DNA from: Lysobacterales bacterium
Lineage (GTDB): Bacteria > Pseudomonadota > Gammaproteobacteria > Xanthomonadales > SZUA-36
Assembly: GCA_014238945.1 (NCBI GenBank)
Contig: JABAAB010000051.1
Span: 62,001 to 126,000, forward strand
Length of the DNA: 64,000 nucleotides
Reading direction: 5' to 3'
Below, one piece after another: positions 26,101 to 36,410 of the stretch. Position numbers and translations under genes: made by a program. The notes beneath the pieces are model-generated. The model saw only the letters and a program-made list of their open reading frames with translations. It made no database searches and was not told the DNA's origin. Every line of letters begins with the position of its first letter. The first letter of the stretch is position 1.

Positions 26101-27171
26101 CCGATTGCCGAGGGTATGACCATGGAGTCCAATCCTGCTGATCTGCCTGAAATGCACTTTTTCGCCAAGGAATTCAGTTATCTTGGTCTGGAACTGGGAG
26201 AAACCCGAATCGAGGGCTATCCCTTGCAGGACGGGTTTCATCTCGACTCCATCGAGGCGCAGTCACCACGCCTGGTATTCAGCGCCCGTGGTGACTGGAT
26301 CAAATCGGATGAGGGTGCGCGATCTGATTTCGATATATACATGACTTCGGAAAGCCTGGGTACCGTGCTGGAGGCGATGGATATCTCGTCGGCCATGCAG
26401 GGCGGCCAAACGGTGGTGCATTTTGATGCCTGGTGGGAAGGACCACCTGCCGCATTTGCACTTGAGCGTCTGAACGGTGAAATGGATATCAGTATCGTCC
26501 AGGGAAATATACTGACCGCTGACCCGGGTGCCGGCCGTATGCTGGGATTGCTCAGCCTGACGGAGCTCCCGCGTCGACTGGCCATGGATTTTCGCGACGT
26601 ATTCGGTGATGGCTTCAGTTTTGATGAAGCCACCGGCACCATGCGACTTGAAAATGGTACCAGTTACACTGACGACCTGATCCTGAGTTCAACCGCAGCG
26701 GAAATTGCCATCACCGGTGATACTGACCTGGTGGACCAGATATTCAATTATGAATTCACAATTCGGCCCGGTGTCAGTAAGTCTTTACCCGTCATCGGTG
26801 CGATCGCCGGTGGCCCGGTAGGTGCTGCAGCGGGTCTGGCTTTGCAGGCTTTATTGCGTGACAGCCTGGGCGAGGCTGCCGAGGCCAGGTACACGATACG
26901 CGGGCCGTGGTCGGATCCGGAGGTTGAACGCGTCGAACCATCGGCGGTCCCGGATATGATTGGTGAAAATGCTGATGGCGGTGTGCAGCCTCCTGAAATC
27001 GAACGCGGTTCTGATTCCGGTGCGCAAACCGCTACCGAAGCCGGTACCGAAGCAGAGAAGTTCACCGAAAAAGGATCCGGAATGGTAATGGAGACCATCA
27101 CAGACGAGAGCAGCGACACCCAACAAGAGCCGGTGGATGCCGATGGAACAGGTGGAGATGAAAATGACTGA
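23143..27171 (+). CDS. yhdP: YhdP-like AsmA family protein, envelope phospholipid transport
   Basis: 1342 residues. A single N-terminal membrane segment (about 12-35, [17 protein letters not shown]) anchors a very long beta-rich periplasmic body; this is the DUF3971/AsmA-like architecture of YhdP, which spans the envelope and moves phospholipids to the outer membrane. The segment [25 protein letters not shown] near 1210-1235 is typical of the family. The last 80 or so residues are an acidic, low-complexity tail absent from E. coli YhdP. It overlaps the start region of tldD. Confidence 0.9.
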   Translation: MNSLRKIFRRVRTLLWTALTLLTVLAAVVVGIGKLLMPYSVHYQPELESWLSKAFNQPVKVESFTGEWKAFGPRISLLGVTLMPEGIQNEIAINHAALDIKPLNALIPGRPLYSFRIIGADLSLERTTDGRYVLSGLGVSNRSSGKNRNPGLRNVALNGEVRLQDVSLSFDDPEREIHMVLSNVNGRLKLDGSRMAAEIQARLSDSESQRIVGDLEATIRVTLDEEQHVAAASWHVKTGELMMAELVRQLPHHPLVPASGWLNAELWGEWQQDRPQKMQGVLDLRDAQLSSESGPLVIDHLNSRLNFEFVQRKNWRMDLSDLTITSAGVQWQSQKLSVARNIANNLGLWVSADFLDLDLPLQLTQRIMASYNITWPAAIPRRAQGSIADFDLLLNDSWRLMKVGGRLSEGHFWDWEKGPDIAGINAQIAIDGGIGEIQFEGRSVRLDWPRIFRRPVSLELVDCRAEFIWSPGRNWQFDLNRCRTHNLDISIVSRVRLASSEGKPVVDINVAMERGDVSRFGDYWPENIMTDRTRHWLRTSLLNGRVVNGRYSMQGDMDDFPFADHSGRIQAIVQLEDAKLKYADYWPQLENIDATVHFEGTGMLARGRVGNTGGAVVDLVTASIGNFKQAVLEVEYQTATDLPRLTGFLKRTPLLDGLAMDPDQFVLEGRSDISGHLRSTLGKDSIPMQVTGVVNLQDARFTEQSSGIVLNVMNGALEFDREGLKGSELTTAYKENPVTLDVLADWDANEVFRATVHGDLPLQDVIPDNLLKSEPMFSRASGTSRWEISVSAAEQQAGEARETWLEMYSSLEGITFALPAPLDKSADESWPLSLRYPIRTPTRMLSVDMPGHIQVKMELAEDDASPVRAAAYLGEDVSELPTEGLFVINCSTALLDLDGWLDLIVDRFSQTEDVGGLELESASVDAEQVMIFNRLFDDVALIMQYEDDVIRADFDGRDIEGLVKYYKNDEGAHSMTGEFERLLMPDPIAEGMTMESNPADLPEMHFFAKEFSYLGLELGETRIEGYPLQDGFHLDSIEAQSPRLVFSARGDWIKSDEGARSDFDIYMTSESLGTVLEAMDISSAMQGGQTVVHFDAWWEGPPAAFALERLNGEMDISIVQGNILTADPGAGRMLGLLSLTELPRRLAMDFRDVFGDGFSFDEATGTMRLENGTSYTDDLILSSTAAEIAITGDTDLVDQIFNYEFTIRPGVSKSLPVIGAIAGGPVGAAAGLALQALLRDSLGEAAEARYTIRGPWSDPEVERVEPSAVPDMIGENADGGVQPPEIERGSDSGAQTATEAGTEAEKFTEKGSGMVMETITDESSDTQQEPVDADGTGGDEND

Positions 27172-28606
27172 CGCGTTAGAATTGGCTCAACAGCAATTAC
27201 TCGCCCCAGCTGGCCTTGATCAGGCAGACCTGCAAAAAGTGTTACAACACCTGATGGGCTCATCGATCGATGCCGGGGACCTGTACTTCCAAAATGCCTG
27301 TCACGAAGCGTGGTCTTTGGAAGATGGCCTGGTGCGCAACGGTACCCATGCGGTTGAACAGGGTGTCGGAATCCGTGCCATCAGTGGTGAAAAGACCGGC
27401 TTTGCATATGCCGATGAAATAATCATGCCGTCGCTGATGCAGGCTTCATCCGCTGCCCGAGCGATCGCCAGGCAAGGGCAGCAGGGCAGTGTACAGGCAT
27501 GGCGCCGGCAAAGTCCGAAAGCGCTGTATCTGCCGGATGACCCGATGCCGACCCTGAGCGCAGAAGAGAAAGTGGATCTGTTACGTCAGGTTGATACCTA
27601 CACACGTTCATTGGATCCCGCGATATCCCAGGTGATGGTGAGCCTTGCCGCGACACACGAAACCATACTGGTTGCATCAGCCGATGGTTCGTTGGCGGCC
27701 GACGTGCGGCCTTTGGTGCGTTTGAATATTGCTGTGATTGCAGAGCGTGGAGAGCGTCGCGAGCAGGGCAGCGGTGGGGGTGGTGGACGTTTTGATTACC
27801 GGCAATTGGTCAAGGACAATGCCTGGCAGCATTTTGCCGATGAAGCCGTACGCCAGGCGCTGGTTAATCTGGATGCCGATGCCGCGCCAGCAGGTACCAT
27901 GACGGTAGTACTCGGACCGGGCTGGCCGGGGGTGTTATTGCATGAAGCGGTGGGACATGGTCTGGAAGGTGATTTCAACCGCAAGGGAACTTCTGCTTTC
28001 AGTGGACGATTGGGTGAAAAAGTGGCCAGTGAAGGTGTCACCATAGTCGATGACGGCACTTTGGCAGAGCGTCGTGGTTCATTGACCGTGGATGATGAGG
28101 GAACACCAACCGAGCAAACCGTATTGATAGAAAATGGTGTATTGGTTGGTTATATGCAGGACAAACTCAATGCCCGCTTGATGAACATGAGACCCACTGG
28201 TAATGGCCGGCGGCAATCGTTTACCCACCTGCCCATGCCACGGATGACCAATACCTTCATGCTGCCCGGCGAAGATGACCCGGGGGAAATCATTGAATCA
28301 GTTGAGAAAGGACTTTATGCGGTCAATTTTTCTGGTGGGCAGGTCGACATCACTTCGGGCAAGTTCGTGTTTTCCGCCAGTGAGGCCTACCTGATTGAAA
28401 ACGGCAAAGTCACCCGTCCAGTGCGCGGTGCCACCCTGATCGGTAACGGTCCGGATGTCATGGGTCGTGTCAGCATGGTGGGTAACGACCTGGAGCTTGA
28501 TTCCGGTGTCGGTGTATGTGGCAAGGACGGGCAGAGCGTTCCGGTTGGTGTCGGCCAGCCGACATTGCGTATTGAATCGATAACAGTCGGTGGAACCCAG
28601 ACCTGA
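27164..28606 (+). CDS. tldD: Metalloprotease TldD
   Basis: 480 residues from ATG 27164 (MTDALELA), with GGAG six bases upstream; three earlier in-frame ATGs lie within the yhdP tail. The zinc motif is [11 protein letters not shown], followed by [19 protein letters not shown]. TldD works with TldE/PmbA as a heterodimeric protease that cleaves small unfolded peptides; it matures microcin B17 in E. coli. The partner pmbA is nearby at 29173. The coding ends overlap yhdP by 8 bp. The convergent darP gene begins 13 bp on. Confidence 0.96.
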   Translation: MTDALELAQQQLLAPAGLDQADLQKVLQHLMGSSIDAGDLYFQNACHEAWSLEDGLVRNGTHAVEQGVGIRAISGEKTGFAYADEIIMPSLMQASSAARAIARQGQQGSVQAWRRQSPKALYLPDDPMPTLSAEEKVDLLRQVDTYTRSLDPAISQVMVSLAATHETILVASADGSLAADVRPLVRLNIAVIAERGERREQGSGGGGGRFDYRQLVKDNAWQHFADEAVRQALVNLDADAAPAGTMTVVLGPGWPGVLLHEAVGHGLEGDFNRKGTSAFSGRLGEKVASEGVTIVDDGTLAERRGSLTVDDEGTPTEQTVLIENGVLVGYMQDKLNARLMNMRPTGNGRRQSFTHLPMPRMTNTFMLPGEDDPGEIIESVEKGLYAVNFSGGQVDITSGKFVFSASEAYLIENGKVTRPVRGATLIGNGPDVMGRVSMVGNDLELDSGVGVCGKDGQSVPVGVGQPTLRIESITVGGTQT

Positions 28607-28619
28607 TGTACGTGGGAAT

Positions 28620-29153
28620 TCAGTTCCCCGGTATTGGCGGCAACGGGGTCAGTTTATCGGTTTCGCGTAATAGTTTGAACAGTTTCCGTGCTGCGGCCGG
28701 TGGTTTGGCCAACGCGGTTTCTTTCTTGGCATTGCGTATACATTGGCGTAGCGATTGTACATTGATGTCCGGGCAATATTTAAGCAGCGTTCCCAGTTCA
28801 TGGTCACTGCCCCGGATCAGGCGGTCACGCCAGGCCTCGATTCGATGATGACGTGCAATCATCTGCCTGTCTTTGAGGTCGATGTTGTTGACCGCCTCGT
28901 TGATCGGGTCTGCATCGCAGTTGCGCAGCATCTTGGCAATGGTTTGCAACTGTCTTTTCCGAGCACCATGTGCCCGAATACCACGGGCGAATTGAATCGC
29001 TGTGCCGAGGTCTTCATCCAGCGGTATGTCCCGCAATCTGGTAGCGGGCATTTCTACCAGAATTTTGGCCAGTCCAAACAGTTGATGGGCGTCGCGTTTG
29101 CGCTGACTTTTGCTTATATGCGATGTTTCTTTTTCGATGTTGGATTCGGTCAT
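28620..29153 (-). CDS. darP: Ribosome-associated protein DarP (YjgA, DUF615)
   Basis: 177 residues. The family opening KSQRKRDAHQLFGLAKILVEM is present, with highly basic, helical sequence after it (ARHHRIEAWRDRLIRGSD). DarP binds late 50S precursors and aids maturation of the peptidyl transferase centre. It lies antisense between tldD and pmbA: its 3' end is 13 bp from tldD, and its ATG at 29153 is 19 bp from the divergent pmbA start, so the promoters of darP and pmbA must overlap each other's genes. Confidence 0.93.
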   Translation of the reverse strand: MTESNIEKETSHISKSQRKRDAHQLFGLAKILVEMPATRLRDIPLDEDLGTAIQFARGIRAHGARKRQLQTIAKMLRNCDADPINEAVNNIDLKDRQMIARHHRIEAWRDRLIRGSDHELGTLLKYCPDINVQSLRQCIRNAKKETALAKPPAAARKLFKLLRETDKLTPLPPIPGN

Positions 29154-29172
29154 GCCAGACAGGGGTTTGCTA

Positions 29173-30534
29173 GTGATTGATAATGATATGGTAGCCCAGG
29201 CTGTGCCGGATCGCGATCAGGATTTGTCGGGGCTGGAGGACAGTGCCCAGGCGGCCATGGATTACGCCCGTCAACTGGGTGCAGATAATTCAGAGGTTTC
29301 CGCCAGTATTCACTATGGTTTGAGTGTGAATGTTCGCATGGGGGAGGTCGAAACGCTGGAGCATTCCCGCGACCGGGGTCTCGGTATTTCTGTGTACCTC
29401 GGCAAAAGCAAAGGCCATGCAAGCAGTGCCGATCTGCGCGGGGAATCGATTCGCAGTAGCGTGGAAAGAGCGATTGATATCGCCCGCTTTACCCAGGCGG
29501 ACACGTGCAACGGATTGGCGCCCGCCGACAGGCTGGCCAACAGTTTCCCGGATCTTGATTTGTGGCACCCACAACCGCTGGACGCCATGGCAACCATAGA
29601 CCGGGCGCTGCGCTGTGAGGCAGCGGGACTGGAGTCTGCCGAAATCACCAATTCAGATGGTGGATCAGCTTCGTCAGGTTTTGGATTGAGTGTATACGCC
29701 AACTCCAACGGGTTTTCCGGTAGAAAATGTGGCTCACGTTACGGTCAGAGCTGTGTACTGGTGGTCGGTGAGGGTGCATCCATGCAACGTGACTACTGGT
29801 ACGACTCACAGAGGTCAATTTCGGATCTCGAAGATGCACAACAAACCGGTCGTGAAGCGGCCCGCCGAACAATCATGCGTCTGGGTGCCCGCAAGATACC
29901 TACCTGCGAGGTGCCGGTGTTATTTGCCCCGGAAGTTGCACGCGGTTTGGTGGGGCATTTGATGGCTGCGATTTCCGGGGGGCCACAGTATCGAAATGCG
30001 TCCTTTCTCAAGGATGCCGCCGGTGAACAATTGTTTCCGTCCTGGGTAACGATGTCTGAGCGGCCGGGTATTCCACGTGGCCCGGGTAGTGCCGTTTTTG
30101 ATGCGGAAGGGGTCGCCACCGCTGATCGGGACATCATCTGTGACGGTGTACTCGACGGTTATGTACTGGGTAGTTATTCCGCCTGCAGACTGGGGCTTCA
30201 GACCACCGGAAACGCGGGGGGAATTCACAACCTGATGGTTGAACCCGGGGAATACTCAGCGACCCAACTGATGCAACAGATGGGCACTGGTCTGCTGGTT
30301 ACCGAGGTCATGGGTCAGGGGGTCAGCATTGTGACCGGCGATTATTCACGGGGTGCCAGTGGCTTTTGGATTGAAAATGGTGAAATCCAGTATCCGGTTG
30401 AAGAAGTTACCATCGCGGGCAACCTGAAAGAAATGTTCAGGCGTTTTGAGCAGGTCGGCACAGATGTGGACAATCGTTCCAATACACAGACGGGTTCCAT
30501 CCTGTTGGAGTCGATGATCGTCGCCGGATCCTGA
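29173..30534 (+). CDS. pmbA: Metalloprotease subunit TldE/PmbA
   Basis: 453 residues from GTG 29173, preceded by CAGGGG at 29160-29165 with a 7-base gap; this gives the family length (450 in E. coli). Further upstream starts (29152, 29110) would run into darP. Recognisable blocks include GLGISVYLGKSKGHASSADL, NSDGGSASSGFGLSVYANS, SGFWIENGEIQYPVEEVTIAGNL and the C-terminal GSILLESM. PmbA pairs with TldD; it has no zinc motif of its own. It follows the antisense darP. Confidence 0.95.
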   Translation: MIDNDMVAQAVPDRDQDLSGLEDSAQAAMDYARQLGADNSEVSASIHYGLSVNVRMGEVETLEHSRDRGLGISVYLGKSKGHASSADLRGESIRSSVERAIDIARFTQADTCNGLAPADRLANSFPDLDLWHPQPLDAMATIDRALRCEAAGLESAEITNSDGGSASSGFGLSVYANSNGFSGRKCGSRYGQSCVLVVGEGASMQRDYWYDSQRSISDLEDAQQTGREAARRTIMRLGARKIPTCEVPVLFAPEVARGLVGHLMAAISGGPQYRNASFLKDAAGEQLFPSWVTMSERPGIPRGPGSAVFDAEGVATADRDIICDGVLDGYVLGSYSACRLGLQTTGNAGGIHNLMVEPGEYSATQLMQQMGTGLLVTEVMGQGVSIVTGDYSRGASGFWIENGEIQYPVEEVTIAGNLKEMFRRFEQVGTDVDNRSNTQTGSILLESMIVAGS

Positions 30535-30545
30535 CGGTACCCGGA

Positions 30546-31322
30546 ATGTTCAAATTCATCCGCATTGCCATTCTGCTGACGGTATTGCTCGTGGTTGCCG
30601 GCAGTCAGTGGTTGACCGGTAACCGCCTGGTCAGTTGGGACAAACCGTTGTGGGTTACCGTATTCCCGGTATTGGCCCAATCCGATAGCGGGGTGCGCCG
30701 GTACGCCGAAGGGCTCAGCGCCGATTCCTTCCATGAGGTTGCGGCATTTATTAAACACCAAGCGGAAAGATATGGCCGTAAGCTGGACCGGCCGGTTGTC
30801 ATACAGGTTGCACGTCCCCTGTCGAAATTACCTCCGGCTCTTCCCCCGGAAGCGAGTGGTTGGAAGGTGGCGCTGTGGAGTTTGAAAATGCGTTGGTGGT
30901 CATGGAAAAATGGCCGTCAGGATGACCTGGCTCCAGCGGACGTAAACATGTTTGTGTTGTACAAAACCGGAGGGACAACACCACCCATGGAACGCTCGGT
31001 CGGTGTAAAAAACGGCAGTTATGGCATCGTCAACGCAGCCGCATCTCCGCAATGGGCTGCGCGAAATAGAATCGTCATCGCCCATGAACTGCTGCATATC
31101 ATTGGTGCTACTGACAAATACGACTTCATCACCGGTCAACCCTTTGCACCTGACGGACTGGCCCGACCTTCTCAGTCACCCCTGTATCCGCAGAACCGTG
31201 CAGAGATCATGGGTGGCAGAATTGCTGTTTCAGCCAGTAACTGGCGTCGCCCCGCCAGCCTGAAATTCTGTGACATTGGCAGCCGGACCGCGACCGAGAT
31301 CGGTTGGCTGCCCGGTGGCTGA
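30546..31322 (+). CDS. Putative membrane-anchored zinc metalloprotease
   Basis: 258 residues. An N-terminal segment (about 6-20, IAILLTVLLVVAG) is a signal anchor or signal peptide. The zinc motif HELLH at 180-184 is followed by IIGATDKYD, resembling gluzincin or metzincin sites; the HExxH glutamate and second His are intact. Two more blocks, VNMFVLYKTGG and NRAEIMGGRIAVS, are the only other patterned stretches. It begins 11 bp after pmbA, so it may be in the same transcript. No family name can be given with confidence. It is probably exported, given the leader. Confidence 0.65.
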   Translation: MFKFIRIAILLTVLLVVAGSQWLTGNRLVSWDKPLWVTVFPVLAQSDSGVRRYAEGLSADSFHEVAAFIKHQAERYGRKLDRPVVIQVARPLSKLPPALPPEASGWKVALWSLKMRWWSWKNGRQDDLAPADVNMFVLYKTGGTTPPMERSVGVKNGSYGIVNAAASPQWAARNRIVIAHELLHIIGATDKYDFITGQPFAPDGLARPSQSPLYPQNRAEIMGGRIAVSASNWRRPASLKFCDIGSRTATEIGWLPGG

Positions 31323-31403
31323 TCCAGTTCAGGGTTGGCCCGCATTCATATTGAGTAAAGCAGTAATTCCGGCTGTGGCAAAGACCTCTGACGGATGATT
31401 TTT

Positions 31404-31424
31404 CCTGGCCTCAAGCCAGGTTTT
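31404..31424 (+). terminator. Rho-independent terminator
   Basis: CCTGGC (31404-31409) and GCCAGG (31415-31420) form a 6-bp stem with a CTCAA loop, followed by TTTT. It lies 80 bp after the metalloprotease gene and probably ends the pmbA transcript. Confidence 0.65.
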
Positions 31425-31544
31425 CGGACCTTAGATCTACCTTATGGCATAATTATGTGAATGATCACGAGTCGAATTTCAAACACTGAATAATGTTTGG
31501 CGCTCGGGATTTCAATTGTAATTCTGTCCGATTAGTGATTTGAA

Positions 31545-33738
31545 ATGATCCGAAAACTGCAATTACAGTCGATTTGGCACCTGGCTCCTGTCGTGATCAT
31601 TCTGATCGGAACTGTATTTACATATTTCACCTGGAAATTCACCCAGGACAGGGCAAAGCTCGTATCGCAGCAACAATTTGACCAGATCAGCCAGGCAACC
31701 ATTACCAATATTGAAAAACAACTGGAAGCGCAGATTACGATAGTCAGTGCAGTGGCGGTATTGCTGGCAGAAGTCCAGAGTATAGACCAGGAGTCTTTCA
31801 GCAGGATCGTGCGCGGAATTCAAGGTGATGAACCCGGATTCCAAGCGGTTGAATGGATACCGGAAGTTGCCCATGCTGATCTTTCTGCGTTTGAGAAAAA
31901 TTTTCGTTCCGGTGGTCTTCCCGCTTTTACCGTGAGTCAACGCTCACAGCAGGGAGAGATCATTCCGGTGACTAAACGTGCCTTTTATTATCCTGTGGTA
32001 CTGTATAGAGCCAATGGCAGGAAATGAAACGGTCATTGGTTTTGATCTCGCCTCGGAAGACACACGCCGCACGGCACTTGAGTCTGCCCGGGACTCGGGT
32101 CAATTGATCTCAAGTGCTGGTATTGACCTGGTCCAACTGGCTCAAAATCGCAAAGGCGTATTACTGTTTGTACCTGTTTACCGCCAGGGAGTTGAGAGCC
32201 TGAGGGAATCCCGGCACGAAAACTTGAAAGGCTTTGTTCTGGGCGTACTTAACATCAGACAGAGTCTTTTTTCGTCCGGAGGTCTCAAATCCCAGCCAGG
32301 CACCGGGCAAACCTTGCATTTATCCCTGTTTGATTTAACTGCTGACGAAGATCAGACCTATCTCTACAGCGAGTTGCCTGGCGGGGCACCAGGCATCACC
32401 TCTGGTGATACCGGGAATGTGAACAGGATGGAATTGCTGGACCTGCCCCATTACTCAAGGGAATTGAGCGTTGGTGGCCGTCAATGGTTGATAACCGTCC
32501 ATCCGGAAGGTGGTCATCTAGAGATTGGCTTCATAATGATAGGCTGGCTGGTCATATTCAGCGGTGTGCTGGTGACGTTCACCCTTGGTTATTATGTACA
32601 CCATTTGTCCACAATGGGTCGGTTTCACCAATCTGATGCATTTGCGAAAGCCAACTTGCTAAAAGATCATGAATCCCGTTACACGGCAATAATTGCAACT
32701 GCCCTGGATGGAGTCATAACCATCAGTGATAAAGGCATCATCGAAACGTTTAACCCGGCAGCGGAAGAAATATTTGGTTATGACAGCGCTGAAATCATCG
32801 ACAGGAGCATAGAGGATCTCTTTGGGGCACCATATGACCGGTATGGCGGAAGATTCATGGTGGACCATCTTTTGGCCGGTCGACTCGATTTGATTGGCCA
32901 TGTAACCGAATTGGTCGGGCGTCGGAGAGACGGCAGTGACTTTCCCATGGAACTCGCTGCCAGCGAGGTCAAGACCCGTGACAGGGTTATTTTTACCGGG
33001 GTGGTTCGAGACATCACGTCAAAGAAACGGGTGGACCGGTTAAAAAATGAATTCATCTCGACCGTCAGTCACGAACTCCGCACACCCCTGACATCAATCT
33101 ACGGAGCGATAGAGATCATGCGTTCCAATATGCTCAGCGATCCAGAGCAAATCGAGAGCACACTGGACCTGGCGGCAAGAAATACCCAGCGTCTGGTCAG
33201 CCTGGTCAATGAATTGCTGGATATTGAAAAATTGGAATCCGACAAGGCAGAATTCAAATTTGAGCACATTGACCTTGAAAAAACTGTGGACCGGTCTCTT
33301 ATGCTCAACCAAACCTATGCGGATCGATACGGTGTTTCTCTCACGCTGCACAGTAGTGTTACAGATGCCGTGATCAATGCGGACCATGATCGTTTGTTAC
33401 AGGTCATGGCCAACCTGATATCCAATGCGGTCAAGTTTTCACCACCTGGGGAGCCGGTACTGATCAGGATCAATGAAGAAAAAAACGGCTACAAGGTATC
33501 GATCAGTGACCAGGGTCCTGGAATTCCGGAGGAATTCAGGAAAAATGTCTTTAACCGTTTTTCCCAGGCCGATTCTTCCGATACGCGAAAAGTCCAGGGC
33601 AGTGGCCTGGGGCTGGCCATTTGTAAGGCCATTGTCAAGCGTCACAAAGGACACATAGATTTTGATGTGATACTCGATGGCGGTACAGTTTTCTATTTTA
33701 CCCTTCCCAAAATCGGCAGGCGTCGAGCGCTACTTTAA
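31545..33738 (+). pseudogene. CHASE-PAS sensor histidine kinase, broken by a 2-nt frameshift
   Basis: Two overlapping frames join into one kinase. The first (31545-32027) has a membrane segment at about 15-32 and the first half of a CHASE sensor domain, then stops. The second (open from 31978) continues the CHASE domain. The expected YIEPMAGNE is interrupted at about 32010-32018, where CTGTATAGAGCC looks like CTGTATATAGAGCC with TA lost. After it come a second membrane segment (IMIGWLVIFSGVLVTF), a PAS domain (TALDGVITISDKG), the H-box FISTVSHELRTPLT, the N-box LISNAVKFS and the G-boxes DQGPGIPEE and GSGLGLAIC. All catalytic boxes are intact, so the break is recent or a sequencing error. No response regulator is adjacent. 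Confidence 0.85.
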
Positions 33739-33862
33739 TCACAATTTGTGCAATATCCAAAGAGCGGCTTATTTACCCACGTGGTGAACACTTGCGGTCA
33801 AAAAACCAGTAAACTGACCATTGCAGCCATCCTGGACAGGTATGGTGGTCAATCTCCACAGT

Positions 33863-33890
33863 TTTGCCATAATTTGCCATAATTTATCAT
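33863..33890 (+). repeat. Tandem 10-bp repeat upstream of the OmpA-like gene
   Basis: TTTGCCATAA occurs twice in a row (33863-33882), followed by the partial copy TTTATCAT (33883-33890). Copies are one helical turn apart, 88 bp before the OmpA-like ATG. It may be a regulator binding array; nothing else supports this. Confidence 0.5.
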
Positions 33891-33977
33891 GTATATGCAT
33901 GGCTCTCATGGTGTTTTTCTGGAACAATAGACCCGTGTGGGAGTGCGAACCCGTCGCACGGCAACAGGGAACTTCGG

Positions 33978-36287
33978 ATGCTCAATAGAAAGCAGCTTTT
34001 TATCAGCCTGATAATTACATCACTGGCCATACCCTCGTGGGCACAGGATCAGGAGGATGCACAGCGGGCCAGTGACTCAGTGGCAATGAATTTCATTGGT
34101 GATACATTCATGCTGGGTCTGGGCTATGGTAACAATAATGAATTTCATGGCGAACTGAAATGGTTGTTGACGGAATCCTCCGACTCGGCATTTGTAGGTG
34201 AAGGCTGGGTCAGTGACGGTGCCGGTGGCCTGAAAATAAATTACCACTGGTTGACCGATAAATCCGAAGCCGGGGTGGGACCTGATGGTCAGCCCGTTTA
34301 CAAGGACGGCCGCGTACGCAAGTTCTTTCTTGCCGTGGATAGAAATGAACATCACGATGGCAAAATCAGTTTCGGTACCGGCAGCGAGCGCGAAGACCAA
34401 TTCTGGTCGTTATACGCCAGCAGGTCGATTACCAGTGAGCGTTACGTGGGTCAGACAGTGGATTTCAGCCAAACCACATTCTCCGGAATCATGAACAATC
34501 ACGCATGGACACGTACAGATAGCTGGGAAACCATAACCGACATCTGGGAACACCCGTATGAGTGGGGCATAGGGTTCAGGATTGGCCACTTCTGGGACAG
34601 TGACATGGTACGGATCCGTGGTGGCCTGGACTATGAAAACGGCAGGGCAGGTTCACTTCAAAGGAGTGCCTATGCCAGTTTGAATAAACGATTCAAGGGC
34701 ACCTCCCATGGGTTTACCCTTCGTGCTGAAGTGATGCACAAGGAAGGTGACTTTGAAGTTGACCAGAATGATGTCCGGTTCAGTGCACTTTGGAACTGGG
34801 ACTTCGGCAACAGCTATCGACCCGCAGAAGTGTACAGGCAGGTTCAGGTCGAGCGCATGCCCGATGTATCCGAATTGCCACGCGAGCAGGTCACCAAGGT
34901 GGTAAACAACAAGGTGACCATGGACAACATGGCGAGTTTCAAACTCAATAGTGCCAATCTTGGTAGCGCAGCCCAAAATACCCTGGCGGAGTTTATCGCT
35001 GCAATGCAAAAAGCGGACATCATCAGTGATATCAATATCATTGGCCATACCTGTTCCCTTGGCACCGATGAGTACAACCAGGGCCTGTCTGAACGCCGGG
35101 CCAGGACCGTCAATGATTTCCTGGTCAACCATGGTGTCGATGCATCCGGGGTGAGTTGGGAAGGCCGGGGGGAGAAAGAACCGCGATATTCAAATGATAC
35201 CGAAGAATCACGTTCGAGAAACCGACGTGTGGAAATCAGCTTCACAGCCGCTGAAGAAGTGATGCACGAGATCATAGTGGGTGAAGGTCAGCCCATCAAG
35301 GAATGGGTCCAGGAAGCGGTTCCGGTCGAAGCCGCCTGGATACGCCGCGCCCTGCGCAATCCGGCGGGTCACAAACGCAATGTTGATGTTTACCGGATCA
35401 ACCGGGTCACCGAAAATCACGAAACCGGTGAGACCATTATTGAGAATTCCGGTCCCACGGCGGTAGATGACAATTACCCGATCATACAAAATACCAGCGA
35501 CAATGCACTGTCGGTTCTGAACAATGATAGCGACCCTGAAGATGATGACCTGACCATAATTGAGGTCACTTCACCACTGCATGGTTCGGCCTACATAGAC
35601 GGAAATGTCATTCGTTACACACCGATGCACGACTATTTTGGTTCGGACAGTTTCAGTTACACCATCGATGACGGTTATGGTGACCAGGATCAGGCCAGCG
35701 TGACCATCAACATCAGCCGTCTCAATGTTGATCCGATAGCCGCGGACGACAACTATGAAGTTGAATCCGGCTCAAGTGACAATGTATTACCCGTATTGGA
35801 AAACGATACTGATGAAGACGGGAATACGTTGACCATCAGTTCGACCACCTTACCGACCAATGGCACGGTGGTCATCAATGGTGATGTGATCTTGTACACA
35901 CCGGCCGCAGAATTCATCGGTGCCGATCAGTTCAGCTACACAATCAATGACGGTTTTGGCGGCGAAGACACGGCCGAGGTGACCATTACGATCCGCCAGC
36001 CCAACAACCCACCGGTGGCAACATTTGATAGAGCCCAGACTGCCAAGGAAACCGCATTCACCATTGACGTACTGGCCAATGACTATGATCCTGATGGGGA
36101 TCCGATCGAAGTGATCAGCATTCGTTACCCGGAAAGCCGAAAGGGTACAGTGAGCATTAATGGCGACGGCACCGTAACCTATACGCGGATGCCCGGATGG
36201 TGGGGTGGAGACAGGTTTTTCTACACCATCTCTGATGGCCGGGGGGGAACAGATGAAGCCGGGGTTATTCTGACGGTCTACCGATGA
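33978..36287 (+). CDS. OmpA-like outer membrane protein with three C-terminal cadherin-like repeats
   Basis: 769 residues. A signal peptide ends at IPSWAQD (about 22). Residues 25-300 alternate polar and hydrophobic in beta fashion (NNEFHGELKWLL, SFGTGSEREDQFWSLYAS), compatible with an outer-membrane barrel. An OmpA C-terminal peptidoglycan-binding domain follows at about 318-425, with GHTCSLGTDEYNQGLSERRA and RSRNRRVEIS. Three tandem repeats of about 90 residues start near 491, 583 and 675. Each has an opening like AVDDNY, LxNDxDxDxDxLTI, FxGxDxFxYTIxDGxGG and beta strands, as in calcium-binding cadherin-like repeats of secreted proteins. Repeats normally face outside, yet here they follow the periplasmic domain. 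The gene stands alone, with a hairpin after it. Confidence 0.8.
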   Translation: MLNRKQLFISLIITSLAIPSWAQDQEDAQRASDSVAMNFIGDTFMLGLGYGNNNEFHGELKWLLTESSDSAFVGEGWVSDGAGGLKINYHWLTDKSEAGVGPDGQPVYKDGRVRKFFLAVDRNEHHDGKISFGTGSEREDQFWSLYASRSITSERYVGQTVDFSQTTFSGIMNNHAWTRTDSWETITDIWEHPYEWGIGFRIGHFWDSDMVRIRGGLDYENGRAGSLQRSAYASLNKRFKGTSHGFTLRAEVMHKEGDFEVDQNDVRFSALWNWDFGNSYRPAEVYRQVQVERMPDVSELPREQVTKVVNNKVTMDNMASFKLNSANLGSAAQNTLAEFIAAMQKADIISDINIIGHTCSLGTDEYNQGLSERRARTVNDFLVNHGVDASGVSWEGRGEKEPRYSNDTEESRSRNRRVEISFTAAEEVMHEIIVGEGQPIKEWVQEAVPVEAAWIRRALRNPAGHKRNVDVYRINRVTENHETGETIIENSGPTAVDDNYPIIQNTSDNALSVLNNDSDPEDDDLTIIEVTSPLHGSAYIDGNVIRYTPMHDYFGSDSFSYTIDDGYGDQDQASVTINISRLNVDPIAADDNYEVESGSSDNVLPVLENDTDEDGNTLTISSTTLPTNGTVVINGDVILYTPAAEFIGADQFSYTINDGFGGEDTAEVTITIRQPNNPPVATFDRAQTAKETAFTIDVLANDYDPDGDPIEVISIRYPESRKGTVSINGDGTVTYTRMPGWWGGDRFFYTISDGRGGTDEAGVILTVYR

Positions 36288-36353
36288 GACACAGGTTAAT
36301 TTACTAGATCTCAAGGGTACTGATTTGCCCTGAACGAGAAAGGGTTACCAAAC

Positions 36354-36381
36354 AAAAAAGGTGTTCGGCAGAACGCCTTTT
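36354..36381. terminator. Bidirectional terminator after the OmpA-like gene
   Basis: GGTGTTC (36360-36366) pairs with GAACGCC (36371-36377) with one G-T pair around GGCA. An A-run precedes it and TTTT follows, so it can stop transcription from both sides: the OmpA-like gene on plus and the small acidic frame on minus. Confidence 0.75.
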
Positions 36382-36410
36382 ATGGTTGCTTACAGATTTT
36401 ATTTTAAAGA

